Assembly (NCBI RefSeq): GCF_014651515.1
Contig: NZ_BMXA01000001.1
Location: 310,001 to 374,000 of the forward strand
Reading direction: 5' to 3'
Origin: Arenicella chitinivorans
GTDB taxonomy: Bacteria; Pseudomonadota; Gammaproteobacteria; Arenicellales; Arenicellaceae
Length of the DNA stretch: 64,000 nt
In this document: positions 35,116 to 44,386 of the stretch, piece after piece
How the letters are laid out: each line of letters starts with the position of its first letter
How positions within the stretch are numbered: the first letter of the stretch is position 1
Notes under the pieces: model-generated
Seen by the model: the letters and a program-made list of their open reading frames with translations, nothing else
Database searches by the model: none
What the model was told of the DNA's origin: nothing
Translations under genes and position numbers: made by a program

Positions 35116-37589
35116 TGCGAATGCGTTGGGGGCAATTGTGTAATGGTACGATCATGGCAGCCGCTATTGGAGCGCTGTTGGTGGCCTCGCTGATGGTTAG
35201 TGTGCCGGTCGCGGTCGCCGCAAGCGATGCTGATCGACGGTTTTATCCTCACCTCGACATTAGCCAGGCCACAGAATTACTTGTAAGCATTGAACTCAAC
35301 GACCGTCTAATTCACGGTGGTGCTTTTGTGTACCAACATGAAGGCGATTACTGGGTGCCAGAATCAGTATTGTTCGCTAACCGATTGTCAATACCGCACC
35401 ACGCGACGGGCAACAGCGCGCATACGGCAAGCGATCGATTTATCGCTCTCAGCAGTCTACCGTCGGTCCGCTTCGAGTTTAATCCATCTCAGCATGCGTT
35501 GTTATTGAAGGCAATGCCTAGCGCATTTGTCGCGCGAGAAATCCAGTCGTCACGGAACGCCGAAAACCAACCGCCAGATGGTTTGACGTCGTTATTTTTA
35601 AACTACAGTACAAATACGACGTACAGTGCGGGCCAGACTCAATCCAGTGGATTTACGGAATTTGGTCTGACTTTGCCGCGAGCGGTGTTCACGTCATCGT
35701 TCATATTATCGGACTGGAGTGCAGCGGAGAAGCTGGTACGGTTAGACACGGTGTTGACCAAGGACTTTTTGGATACGCGCACGCGATTCAGTCTGGGTGA
35801 CACGATTGCGCAAAGTGCGGATGGTAGCGAACTGGGTTCAACTTTTCGCTTTGGTGGCGTTCAGCTGGGCACCCGTTTCGAGCTGGAACCCGGCCTAGTA
35901 AGGTATCCCTTGCCGAGTCTCTATGGTGAAGCGTTTGGTCAATCTTCGGTGGATCTATTTGTTGGTGAGTCGCTGCGCTATCGGACGCAAACTGACACGG
36001 GCCCGTTTATCATTGAGCAACCGCCGATCATGAATGGCGCAGGTGATGTGCGCGTGGTGGTGACGGATCTGCTTGGCCGTGAAACTGTGTTCACCACGCC
36101 GTTTTATGTGAGTTCGCGTTTGCTTGATGTCGGTCTGAATGACTACGAACTAAATGTTGGGAAATTGCGCCACGGCTATGGTGTTCGCAGTGCCGACTAC
36201 GGAGATTCGTTCGCTACCGGTCGCTTTCGTCGTGGACTCACTTCATACTTAACCGCTCAGGTCGTGGTGGAAAAATCTGAAAGTTTGGAACTGTTAGGGG
36301 TCTCAGGTGTGGCTGCCGTGCCCACCGTTGGGGTGCTCGGAATGTCACTGGCAGGCAGCGATAGCTCAGTGGGAACTGGACGTCAGCTTACTGCGTCGTT
36401 TGAGAGGCAGACAGATCGAGGCAGTCTTGGCCTACGATGGAAGCGTTTTGATGCCGACTTTCGCAGTTTGTCGCAAAACACCCTTGGGAGTCGAGTTCGA
36501 GAGGAAATATCGTCTAACTTCCGGTGGTCACCAACACGTAATGGCTCGCTTTCACTAATTTATACTAACCGCGAGTTTCACGATGCCACTGATTTGAAAT
36601 TGCTGTCACTCACTTATTCGCAACGAATCGCAGAGGGCGCTATGTTCAGTGTCAGCGGTAGTTTGATACGGGGCTCGGAATTTTCCGATGTTGGGCTCGC
36701 AGAGTTTGAGGATCAGTCTATTGAAGTTTCCATTGCCAAGAGCTTTGGTAAACGCCGTTCGGCCAGCGCCAAAGTAAAGCTGGATCGCGAATTCATGCCG
36801 CAAAGGCGTCAAAATACAGTCAGTACCTTATCGTTTCGAAAATCCATTCCGCGTGGACTTGGCGTGGGTTACCAGGCCTCGATTGAGAGAATGGAGGGGC
36901 AAGACACTACACGCGCCAAAGCAGGGCTAGACTGGAGCACGCGCAATGCAATTTTTAATCTCGGCGCAGCAAAGTCCAACAATAATGATGCGGTCAATGC
37001 CAGTGCCGATGGCTCTATCGTCCTGATGCATAACAATGTGTTTTTGCAGCGCCCACTCCGTGAGGGCTTTGCTTTGGTCGACGCTGGCGGTTACTCAGAT
37101 ATCGGGATTTACCGTGGTGGCACCTTGGTTACCCGCACCAATCGCAACGGGTACGCGATTCTTCCGGAACTCGCACCGTATCGAATCAATTCGATCTCCA
37201 TCCAGGCTAATGAGTTTCCAATCGATGCTCAGTTAAACAGTGAGCAAGCCCGAGTGATGCCGTATTTTAAAGGTGCCACCCGGGTCGGGTTCGGCGTGCA
37301 TCGTGAATACGCCAAACTCGTGACGTTACTCGACGAAACTGGGCAAGCATTGCCTTTAGGTACGCTCGTGACCGCAATGGGGTCGGGCGAGCAAGCGCGG
37401 GTCGCAATGGGAGGGGCTGTCTACCTGCGTGAATTGGATCAACAACGAACTTTTACCGCGATGTACGCTGACCGCATCTGCCAATTCGACGTTGATTATC
37501 GGGTGGATGACCCGGGTAGCCAGCGCATGCAGGCAGCGTCGGTAGTTTGTCGACACACAGTTGATACACCAGCGAGGTCATCCCAATGA
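35115..37589 (+). CDS. Outer-membrane usher protein (Csu/FimD type)
   Basis: This usher of about 824 residues forms the outer-membrane pore through which pilin subunits are assembled. It has a signal peptide (MAAAIGALLVASLMVSVPVAVAAS), an N-terminal periplasmic domain, a long beta-barrel (FLNYSTNTTYSAGQTQSSGFTEFGL, RFSLGDTIAQSADGSELGSTFRFGGVQLG, VELEPGL-like strands), a plug-region PFIIEQPPIMNGAGDVRVVVTDLLGRE, and C-terminal domains with GFALVDAGGYSDIGIYRGG and TNRNGYAILPELAPY. The start overlaps the chaperone stop and the end overlaps the last gene by 4 bp. Confidence 0.94.
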   Translation: MRMRWGQLCNGTIMAAAIGALLVASLMVSVPVAVAASDADRRFYPHLDISQATELLVSIELNDRLIHGGAFVYQHEGDYWVPESVLFANRLSIPHHATGNSAHTASDRFIALSSLPSVRFEFNPSQHALLLKAMPSAFVAREIQSSRNAENQPPDGLTSLFLNYSTNTTYSAGQTQSSGFTEFGLTLPRAVFTSSFILSDWSAAEKLVRLDTVLTKDFLDTRTRFSLGDTIAQSADGSELGSTFRFGGVQLGTRFELEPGLVRYPLPSLYGEAFGQSSVDLFVGESLRYRTQTDTGPFIIEQPPIMNGAGDVRVVVTDLLGRETVFTTPFYVSSRLLDVGLNDYELNVGKLRHGYGVRSADYGDSFATGRFRRGLTSYLTAQVVVEKSESLELLGVSGVAAVPTVGVLGMSLAGSDSSVGTGRQLTASFERQTDRGSLGLRWKRFDADFRSLSQNTLGSRVREEISSNFRWSPTRNGSLSLIYTNREFHDATDLKLLSLTYSQRIAEGAMFSVSGSLIRGSEFSDVGLAEFEDQSIEVSIAKSFGKRRSASAKVKLDREFMPQRRQNTVSTLSFRKSIPRGLGVGYQASIERMEGQDTTRAKAGLDWSTRNAIFNLGAAKSNNNDAVNASADGSIVLMHNNVFLQRPLREGFALVDAGGYSDIGIYRGGTLVTRTNRNGYAILPELAPYRINSISIQANEFPIDAQLNSEQARVMPYFKGATRVGFGVHREYAKLVTLLDETGQALPLGTLVTAMGSGEQARVAMGGAVYLRELDQQRTFTAMYADRICQFDVDYRVDDPGSQRMQAASVVCRHTVDTPARSSQ

Positions 37590-38050
37590 AAAGGTTAATG
37601 CTGATTTGCATGCTGTTGGTGTGTGCGAGAGCAAACGCCTGTTTGTCGATTGATGTAACCACCACCGATCTCATCTTTGGTATCTACAATCCACTTGAAA
37701 ACACGCCTTTGCAATCGAGCTTTGATGTGACGGTCGACTGTGTAACGGACGGCGTAGTGCCAGCCCTCACGACCGTCTTCTCACTCGGATTAGTTGCTAA
37801 TTCAGAGGTCTCGCAAGGGTACCGTATCTTATCGTCTGGTACCGATCAGCTTCAATACACTGTCAGTCGCAACTATGGCGCGGGACCAGAGTGGGGGGCA
37901 CTGAGCAGCGGCCGTGTGTTTAGCGGGCGTTTTGCGGCGATCTTATTGCCACAAGCGCAGGTGTTCAGGGGGTACGCCTCGATCGCGCCTCGACAGAATG
38001 TGCGTGTTGGTACCTATACCGATACCTTGGTGTTGGAAGTAGCGTTTTAA
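37586..38050 (+). CDS. Second spore coat U domain protein, probable minor or tip pilin
   Basis: This 154-residue secreted SCPU protein has signal peptide MKRLMLICMLLVCARANA, then CLSIDVTTTDLIFGIYNPLENTPLQSSFDVTVDC, a central SQGYRILSSGTDQLQYTVSRN and the end VRVGTYTDTLVLEVAF, matching the other SCPU protein of the cluster. In Csu pili the last gene encodes the tip adhesin, which usually has two domains; here there is one, so the role is uncertain. Its ATG overlaps the usher stop (ATGA). Confidence 0.85.
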   Translation: MKRLMLICMLLVCARANACLSIDVTTTDLIFGIYNPLENTPLQSSFDVTVDCVTDGVVPALTTVFSLGLVANSEVSQGYRILSSGTDQLQYTVSRNYGAGPEWGALSSGRVFSGRFAAILLPQAQVFRGYASIAPRQNVRVGTYTDTLVLEVAF

Positions 38051-38072
38051 TCTCGTTGCTGTGTGACGTTGG

Positions 38073-39053
38073 CTATATCCATTTTTTCCACTTGAAAAAG
38101 CTAATCAACCCGAGTGTGGCAATAACCATCAGCAGGCTTGCGAACACAAAACCGTACGGGCTTTCTACACCAGGTAGGCCACCAACGTTCATGCCAAGTA
38201 GACCGGTCAAAAAACCCAACGGCAAAAATATGGCTGCCACCACAGATAGAACATACATTCGCGTATTTTGTTGTTGCGCGAGCTGACTCAAGAAAGCCTC
38301 CTGCAAAACGATCGCGCGTTCACGAGCAAGGTCAAGGTCCTCAAGATAGCGAGAAATCCGGTCCGACTCTTCGCGTAAGCGCTGCCGGTCGTGATCTGTG
38401 AAAATATTGTTTTCCACGTAGTGCATCCTATCTAATGCATCGCGTTGAGGCGCCAGGAAGCGGCGCACCGATGCGATTTGGCGACGTAACGAACCAAGTC
38501 TGCTGCGTAAATCATCGGCATCGTTATCTTCCAATGAATCCTCTGCCTCCGCCAATTCGTCTTCCAGTCGATTAACGTAGTCTCCAATTCGATCAGCCAC
38601 GCGTTCAATTAGATCAGTTAGGAATTCTCCGGACGTGTGCGGGCCATCCTCTTGGTCCAAACTGTTGGCGAGATCGCACACCGAAAGCAAGCGGCGATTT
38701 CGACTGGAGATAATGCGATTCTTTTCGATCCAGATTCGAACCGAAACCATATCCTCCGGATTGTGTCCAGGGTTGGTGTTGACACCGCGCAACACCACCA
38801 GAACGCCTTGCTTGTGCGCGAATGCTCGTGGCCGAGTCTCCTGTGCTGCGAGTGCTTCAACAATTACGGGGTCGACGCCAGCGGCCTCACTCAGCCATGG
38901 GTAGCTCTCAGGCTTACTTAAATCAAGGTGTTGCCAAAGGCAGGCTTCAGGATCGTCGGGCAAACTGGCCTGATGATCGGTAGTGAGCTGAATGTTGGCC
39001 GTTGGTGACAGCAGGTATTGGAATAAAAACAACGGCTCAGACGGACTATTCAT
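38073..39053 (-). CDS. CorA-superfamily ion transporter, ZntB-like
   Basis: This 326-residue inner-membrane protein has a large soluble N-terminal domain with a long coiled helix (about 150-260), then two C-terminal membrane helices. The signature between them reads GMNVGG, which is the ZntB type (zinc-linked) and not the GMNFE-type CorA magnesium transporter. YVLSVVAAIFLPLGFLTGLLGMN is typical, and the end ISFFKWKKWI is positively charged. It is convergent with the pilus genes, 22 bp away, and upstream of it on the same strand is MscS. Confidence 0.9.
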   Translation of the reverse strand: MNSPSEPLFLFQYLLSPTANIQLTTDHQASLPDDPEACLWQHLDLSKPESYPWLSEAAGVDPVIVEALAAQETRPRAFAHKQGVLVVLRGVNTNPGHNPEDMVSVRIWIEKNRIISSRNRRLLSVCDLANSLDQEDGPHTSGEFLTDLIERVADRIGDYVNRLEDELAEAEDSLEDNDADDLRSRLGSLRRQIASVRRFLAPQRDALDRMHYVENNIFTDHDRQRLREESDRISRYLEDLDLARERAIVLQEAFLSQLAQQQNTRMYVLSVVAAIFLPLGFLTGLLGMNVGGLPGVESPYGFVFASLLMVIATLGLISFFKWKKWI

Positions 39054-39077
39054 TAGCTCATTACCTCACATATTCGC

Positions 39078-39956
39078 CTAACGGTCGGTTTCGCGATCGA
39101 GTTTGATTGCGAGTGGTGTCTGGGTGTAGAGATGAATATCTCGTTGTGGAAAAGCGACGACAATCTCAGCGTCTTTCAGCAATGCATGCAAGCGAAAACG
39201 AATCTCGCTGCGTACTTGGCGCAGCGGTTTCTCACCCAGCACATCGCACCATAATAGGGCTTCAAATATTAGTGCATTGTCGCCAAAGTCATCAAACACG
39301 ATTTCCGGTTTGGGTTTTTCAATGACTTCAGGTTGTTCAAGTACCGCCTGTAGGAACAGCTCGCGAACGCGTTCAATCTCAGAACCGTACGCCACGCCAA
39401 CGCGCACCGATGTGCGGGTATATTGGTCTTCGAGTGTCCAATTGGTGACGGTGTTTTCGAGTAGTTTAGAATTAGGTACCAGAAGGTGTACGCCGTCAAC
39501 TCGGCGGATGCGTGTGGAGCGTGTGCCAACGTGCTCAACAACCCCGAGGTTACCGTCAATCTCGATAAAGTCTCCCAAACGAATTGGGCGCTCGGCGATC
39601 AGTATCCAGCCGCTGATAAAATTGTTGATAATGTTCTGCGCCCCGAACCCAACCCCAATCGCTATTGCGCCGGTGGCGAAAGCAAATGCCGTAATCGGTA
39701 TACCCAACAGGCTCAGCGTCGTGATGCCAACCAGAATCATGATCGCATAGAATGACACGCGCTTGATGATGTCTACCGCGTCGGCACGTAATTCGGTATG
39801 TGCGAGTTTGCGCGCCAGTAAAAACTCAACCAGTCGACTCAAGAGATAGCCGGCCAGCAGTAATATGAGCACGAGTGTGATATCGCCGACAGTGACGTTG
39901 ATTCCTCCATTGGTGGCAATCACGCTGGTATTCCAAATTTGTGTAATGGCTTGCAT
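39078..39956 (-). CDS. Small-conductance mechanosensitive channel (MscS family)
   Basis: This 292-residue protein has three membrane helices followed by the beta and alpha/beta domains of MscS. The pore helix TM3 contains AFAFATGAIAIGVGFGAQNIINNFISGWILI, with the Gly/Ala packing pattern of the channel. RPIRLGDFIEIDGNLGVVEHVGTRSTRIRRVDGVHLLVPNSKLLENTVTNW is the conserved beta domain. It releases solutes during osmotic down-shock. The start of the zntB-like gene is 24 bp downstream, so the two may form an operon. Confidence 0.95.
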   Translation of the reverse strand: MQAITQIWNTSVIATNGGINVTVGDITLVLILLLAGYLLSRLVEFLLARKLAHTELRADAVDIIKRVSFYAIMILVGITTLSLLGIPITAFAFATGAIAIGVGFGAQNIINNFISGWILIAERPIRLGDFIEIDGNLGVVEHVGTRSTRIRRVDGVHLLVPNSKLLENTVTNWTLEDQYTRTSVRVGVAYGSEIERVRELFLQAVLEQPEVIEKPKPEIVFDDFGDNALIFEALLWCDVLGEKPLRQVRSEIRFRLHALLKDAEIVVAFPQRDIHLYTQTPLAIKLDRETDR

Positions 39957-40102
39957 CAGGTTGTCAGACGTGGCGTTGTTGCATCGTTATTTTTGTTTAT
40001 CAAGCTGGCAGTATAATGGACTTGTGCGCGCCTCACCAAGCAAGACAGCGTGTGTTCAATTCAATGACGCGATGCTCACGTCTGAGTAGTATCGTGCTGT
40101 GC

Positions 40103-40510
40103 ATGAACTATGTTATTGCGTTTCTTGGTTTTTTGACCAGTTTTCTTGTGTTGGACTCGATCTGGATCAGTCAAGTCGTGGTTGGGATGTATCGAACTCA
40201 GGTGAATCATTTGATGGCGCAGGACGCGAATGTGCTGGCCGCAGTGCTGTTCTATATTCTGTATGCGGCGGCGGCCGTGTTTTTTTGTAGACCTGCAATT
40301 AAGCGTGGCTCACCACGTTTGGCTGTAGTCTACGGCGGAACTACCGGCGGCTTGGCTTATGGTACTTACGCGCTCACCAACTTTGCCGTACTCGACGGGT
40401 GGACCTGGCAATTGGTGGTCGCCGATGTGCTGTGGGGTATTACTGTGACCGCGGTCTGTTGTGCCATCGCTGTATTTGTAACACGGTGGCGGAATACCAG
40501 CGTAACTTAG
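40103..40510 (+). CDS. DUF2177 family membrane protein
   Basis: This protein of about 135 residues has four hydrophobic segments and matches the pattern of DUF2177: FLVLDSIWISQVVVGMYRTQVNHLM near the N-terminus and YGGTTGGLAYGTYALTNFAVLDGWTWQLVVADVLWGI further on. The start MNYVIAFLGFLTSFLVLD at 40103 fits the family; a longer frame from 40016 adds 29 residues with no match. No function is known for the family. It stands alone, divergent from mscS. Confidence 0.85.
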   Translation: MNYVIAFLGFLTSFLVLDSIWISQVVVGMYRTQVNHLMAQDANVLAAVLFYILYAAAAVFFCRPAIKRGSPRLAVVYGGTTGGLAYGTYALTNFAVLDGWTWQLVVADVLWGITVTAVCCAIAVFVTRWRNTSVT

Positions 40511-40600
40511 CCCGGCATTGATTCTTGTTCGAACCCAGTTACACTACGCGACTATGAATCGCGTCAACACAAACAAGGCTATCACCGCGCAGGCGTCAGT

Positions 40601-41788
40601 ATGAATATCGTGATTGCGGGCGCCGGTATTGGTGGTTTGACCACAGCGTTGTGTTTAGCACGTGACGGCCATCACGTGACGTTGCTTGAGCGAAAATCTG
40701 AGTTTTTGGAACTTGGGGCGGGTCTGCAATGTGGTGCGAACGCGATGCGAGTCTTGTTGTCTCTCGGTTTGGGTGCTGCGTTGGAAGAGTATGCGGTTGC
40801 GCCCGGTGCGGCGGTGTTTCGTCATGGGATAAGCGGAGCGCAATTTCATTCAGCCGAGCTTGGTGCGTCATACGCTTCTCGTTACGGTGCACCTTACTAC
40901 CACCTCCACCGCGCGCACCTACAACAGGTCCTCGTTGATGCCGTGCGGCAGGAATCGAGTATCGAAATTCATATGAATAGTCGGGTCGAAACATTTAAGG
41001 CCGACGTGAATCACGTACGGGTTCGAGCTGGTAGCCTCCAATTAGAAGCCGATTGCCTGATTGGCGCGGACGGAATCCGATCCGCAGTCAGAACACAGAT
41101 GAATCCCGGCGTCGCACCACGCAAAACAGGCAACGTGGCATGGCGCGGAGTCATTGATGTATCACGCTTGCCGAGCGACTTTATGCCGCTCATCGCCACT
41201 AACTTTGTCGGACCCGGGCGACATATGGTGGTCTACTACGTCGATGCCGGCCAATTGCTTAATTTTGTTGGTGTGGTCGAGAACCGGCGCAGCGATGCAC
41301 TGGATTGGGTTAGTGTCGCGCCATGGCAAGAACTCAAAGAGGATTTCAGCGGCTGGCATCCCATGGTTCAGACACTTATTGATGCGGTCGACCGGCACGC
41401 CTGCTACCGATGGACGCTATGTGATCTGCCAACGATGTCAACGTGGACTCAGGGGCGAGTTGCCTTGTTGGGAGACGCGGCGCATGCGACGTTGCCATTT
41501 ATGGCGTCCGGCGCGGCCTTGGCAATTGAGGATGCGCGTGTTCTGCAACGTTCACTGGCGGCTGAGCCGAACCTGCCAATGGCCTTGAAGTTCTATCAAA
41601 ACACGCGGCGAGCCCGTGCACACAAAGTACAACGAGACTCTGCGCGAGTCGGGCGTTTGTACCATTTGTCGTCAGCCTGGTTACAGAAGCAGCTGTTTGG
41701 TGGTTTAAGCATTGCCGCGCAGCGACAAGCACGTTTTTTGGCTGAGTACGACGCCAATCACACACGCTTAGTGTCGGCCAGTGATTAA
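40601..41788 (+). CDS. FAD-dependent aromatic-ring-type monooxygenase
   Basis: This 395-residue protein of the p-hydroxybenzoate/salicylate hydroxylase superfamily has the FAD dinucleotide motif IAGAGIGGLTTALCLARDGHHVTLLER, YYHLHRAHLQQVL, the DG motif region CLIGADGIRSAVR and the second FAD motif GRVALLGDAAHATLPFMASGAALAIEDA. It hydroxylates an aromatic or similar ring with NAD(P)H and O2. Closest named types are salicylate and 3-hydroxybenzoate hydroxylases, but no ring-catabolism genes are beside it. Its stop shares the sequence TTAA with the stop of the convergent reductase gene (4-bp overlap). Confidence 0.88.
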   Translation: MNIVIAGAGIGGLTTALCLARDGHHVTLLERKSEFLELGAGLQCGANAMRVLLSLGLGAALEEYAVAPGAAVFRHGISGAQFHSAELGASYASRYGAPYYHLHRAHLQQVLVDAVRQESSIEIHMNSRVETFKADVNHVRVRAGSLQLEADCLIGADGIRSAVRTQMNPGVAPRKTGNVAWRGVIDVSRLPSDFMPLIATNFVGPGRHMVVYYVDAGQLLNFVGVVENRRSDALDWVSVAPWQELKEDFSGWHPMVQTLIDAVDRHACYRWTLCDLPTMSTWTQGRVALLGDAAHATLPFMASGAALAIEDARVLQRSLAAEPNLPMALKFYQNTRRARAHKVQRDSARVGRLYHLSSAWLQKQLFGGLSIAAQRQARFLAEYDANHTRLVSASD

Positions 41789-42999
41789 ACGAGTAACGAC
41801 TTAAGTGGCACTTCCTGGTTACTCAGGTCATCTGTATCCGGTGTTGCGCGAGACAGAATCAGCTTTTTGCCAAGCATAAAATCAGCCGGTGAATTGATTG
41901 CATCCACCGCAATGACGTGGCCGTCCTGCAGATAGAAAACTGAAAATTTACGCGTTGCTTGATCACCGCGAACCACCACCTGATCGAATCCGTCAAACAA
42001 ACCGGCGGTTTGTAGTTTTAGATCGTATTGATCAGACCAGAACCATGGTAGTTGATCGTAGACAATAGCTTGTCCACAAATGCTGGAGGCAGCAGTTTTG
42101 GCTTGCTCAACTGCATTCGGAACCGATTCGAGTCGCAGGTGGCGGTTATAAAATGGATTGTGATGATAACTGCAGTCGCCAACGGCATAAATATGCGGGT
42201 CGTTGGTTTGCGCATGTTCATTCACCACAATGCCGTTGTCACACACCAGGCTAGCGCCGGCTGCGAGTTCGGTATTCGCCACTACACCAATACCAACCAA
42301 GGCAATATCAAACTCGAGCTTTGACCCGTCTCCCAATTCTGCTTGAGAGTTATCTGGCTGGTGCGTAAAACCTGTGACCGACGCATTGAGGCGTAAGTCC
42401 ACGCCAGCGTTTCGGTGCACTTGTTGGTAAAACTCTGACACCGTCTCACTGGTGACACGAGCAAGCACTCGTTCCATTGCTTCGAGCACGGTAACCTGGC
42501 AGCCGAGCTGCAGCGCTGATGCCGCCACTTCGAGCCCGATATACCCAGCGCCAACGATCAGCATTTTAGTGCCTTCAGTTAGTTTAGCCTGGATTACTTC
42601 CACGTCTTGCAACGTGCGCAAATAATGTATGCGTTCAGAATCCGCACCGTCCACTGGCAGTTTTCGGGCACGTGTCCCGGTCGCCAGAATCAGATATTGA
42701 TAGTCGAGTTGTTCGCCATTATCCAGAACCACCCGATTCGCAGGTCGGTCAATTTCGACCGCGCGACGACCGAGATGCAATTCAACATCGTGTTTTTGAT
42801 AGAAAGACTCCGGCCGGATGAGCAACTTGTCTGCGCTTAGGTCACCCTTCAAAAATGCTTTGGACAATGGTGGGCGATGGTAAGGCAGATGAGGTTCATC
42901 GCCGATCAGGATAATCTTGTCAGTCCAACCCAGCTTTCGCAGGGTGGCAATGGCTTCGGTGGCCGCATGGCTAGCGCCGATAATCACAACACTGTGCAT
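41785..42999 (-). CDS. NAD(P)H-dependent ferredoxin/rubredoxin-reductase-type flavoprotein
   Basis: This 404-residue protein is of the putidaredoxin/rhodocoxin reductase family. It carries VVIIGASHAATEAIATLRKLGW (FAD motif with the family's GASxA), DEPHLPYHRPPLSKAFL, the NADH motif MLIVGAGYIGLEVAASALQLGC, IYAVGDCSYHHN and a C-terminal reductase domain with PWFWSDQYDLKLQTAGL. It should pass electrons to a [2Fe-2S] ferredoxin serving a P450 or Rieske oxygenase, none of which is in the window. Whether it supports the convergent monooxygenase is doubtful, since that family uses NAD(P)H directly. Confidence 0.92.
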   Translation of the reverse strand: MHSVVIIGASHAATEAIATLRKLGWTDKIILIGDEPHLPYHRPPLSKAFLKGDLSADKLLIRPESFYQKHDVELHLGRRAVEIDRPANRVVLDNGEQLDYQYLILATGTRARKLPVDGADSERIHYLRTLQDVEVIQAKLTEGTKMLIVGAGYIGLEVAASALQLGCQVTVLEAMERVLARVTSETVSEFYQQVHRNAGVDLRLNASVTGFTHQPDNSQAELGDGSKLEFDIALVGIGVVANTELAAGASLVCDNGIVVNEHAQTNDPHIYAVGDCSYHHNPFYNRHLRLESVPNAVEQAKTAASSICGQAIVYDQLPWFWSDQYDLKLQTAGLFDGFDQVVVRGDQATRKFSVFYLQDGHVIAVDAINSPADFMLGKKLILSRATPDTDDLSNQEVPLKSLLV

Positions 43000-43105
43000 A
43001 GGTACGCTGTTTGATTAGATGGACAAAGCGTCAGTGTAGCTGGAGATTCACGAGAATTCTAATTGAACTTTTTGAAGCTTGTTGTTGAGGCTCGGTGTTG
43101 TTTGG

Positions 43106-43125
43106 TTTACGTTTACGTAAACGTA
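43106..43125. promoter_or_regulatory. Perfect 20-bp palindrome upstream of the thiolase operon
   Basis: TTACGTTTACGTAAACGTAA is a perfect palindrome 76 bp before the thiolase start. It resembles sites of MerR-type LiuR regulators of branched-chain amino acid breakdown as I recall them; no such regulator gene is in the window. Confidence 0.65.
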
Positions 43126-43201
43126 ATGTTTAAGGTATACTTTTGCGAACTTCCAGCGAACCAGCAATGACGCTGACGGGCTGACAATAGCGAGATTGAT
43201 G

Positions 43202-44380
43202 ATGCTTAAAGAGATTTATATCGTGAGTGCCAAGCGCACGCCGCTGGGCGGCTTTCAGGGTGCTTTGTCTTCGCAAACCGCGCCGCAACTTGGAGCGGTC
43301 GCCATTCAGGCTGCGCTGACCGCTGCGGGCATTCAGCCTGATCAAGTAGATGAAGTGTACATGGGTAATGTGATCAGCGCCGGCGTTGGTCAGGCACCAG
43401 CGCGGCAGGCGGCATTGAAAGCCAGCTTACCCGTCTCAACACCGTGTACAACGGTGAGTAAAGTGTGTGGCTCGGGTATGAAGTCTGTCATGTTGGCAGC
43501 CGATGCAATGCAGTTGGGCGGCGTTGACTGCGTAGTCGCTGGCGGTATGGAGAGTATGAGTTTGGCGCCGTACCTGCTTCCCAAAGCACGAGCGGGGTTT
43601 CGTCTGGGGCACCAGTCGACCAAAGATTCGATGTTTGTCGACGGGTTAGAGGACGCTGACAGTGGACGTTTGATGGGCGAGTTTGGTCAACAAACCGCCG
43701 ATCGATTCGGGATCGGTCGTGAGGCCATGGACGCCTTTGCGATTGAATCACTGCGCCGCGCAACCGAAGCAACAGATAAAGCGTATTTTACCGATGAAAT
43801 TGCAGCGCTCGAAATTCAAGGCCGCGGCGGTGTCACGACGGTTGTAGAAGACGAACAGGTTCGCACCGCAAAGCCAGAAAAAATCCCGCAGCTAAAACCG
43901 GCATTCGCCAAAGACGGTACAGTCACCGCGGCTAACTCGAGTTCTATTTCCGATGGCGCCGCTGCATTGGTGTTGATGACCGAGGATGCCATGGCAGCTC
44001 GAGGCGCCAGCGCATTGGCGAAAATTTCTGCGTATGAGAGCCATGCGCAGAAGCCGGAAGAGTTCACCTTAGCCCCGATCGGTGCCATGCAAAAATTGTT
44101 GCAAAAACTCGATTGGCGGGTTGACGATGTGGACTTGTTTGAGATTAACGAGGCCTTTGCCGTGGTGACCATGGCGGCCATGCAAGAGCTGGGAATTCCC
44201 CGCGATAAAGTGAATGTCAATGGTGGTGCTTGTGCGTTAGGCCATCCACTCGGCGCATCTGGTGCGCGGATTATCGTGACGCTGGTACACGCCTTACGGC
44301 GGCTGGATAAAAAACGCGGCATCGCCAGCTTGTGTATCGGCGGTGGTGAAGCGACTGCCATCGCGGTTGAGTTGGTGTGA
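43202..44380 (+). CDS. Acetyl-CoA C-acyltransferase (thiolase)
   Basis: This thiolase of about 392 residues carries the nucleophilic Cys89 in VSKVCGSGMKSVMLAADAM, the NEAFAVV loop, His in GGACALGHPLGASGAR and the second Cys in ASLCIGGGEATA. Two ATGs (43199, 43202) and a TTG lie in a row; GCGAG at 43190-43194 favours 43202. In this operon with an acyl-CoA dehydrogenase and an HSD10-like dehydrogenase it would cleave 2-methylacetoacetyl-CoA or acetoacetyl-CoA, the final step of isoleucine degradation. It could equally serve general short-chain metabolism. Confidence 0.94.
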   Translation: MLKEIYIVSAKRTPLGGFQGALSSQTAPQLGAVAIQAALTAAGIQPDQVDEVYMGNVISAGVGQAPARQAALKASLPVSTPCTTVSKVCGSGMKSVMLAADAMQLGGVDCVVAGGMESMSLAPYLLPKARAGFRLGHQSTKDSMFVDGLEDADSGRLMGEFGQQTADRFGIGREAMDAFAIESLRRATEATDKAYFTDEIAALEIQGRGGVTTVVEDEQVRTAKPEKIPQLKPAFAKDGTVTAANSSSISDGAAALVLMTEDAMAARGASALAKISAYESHAQKPEEFTLAPIGAMQKLLQKLDWRVDDVDLFEINEAFAVVTMAAMQELGIPRDKVNVNGGACALGHPLGASGARIIVTLVHALRRLDKKRGIASLCIGGGEATAIAVELV

Positions 44381-44386
44381 TCCGAC

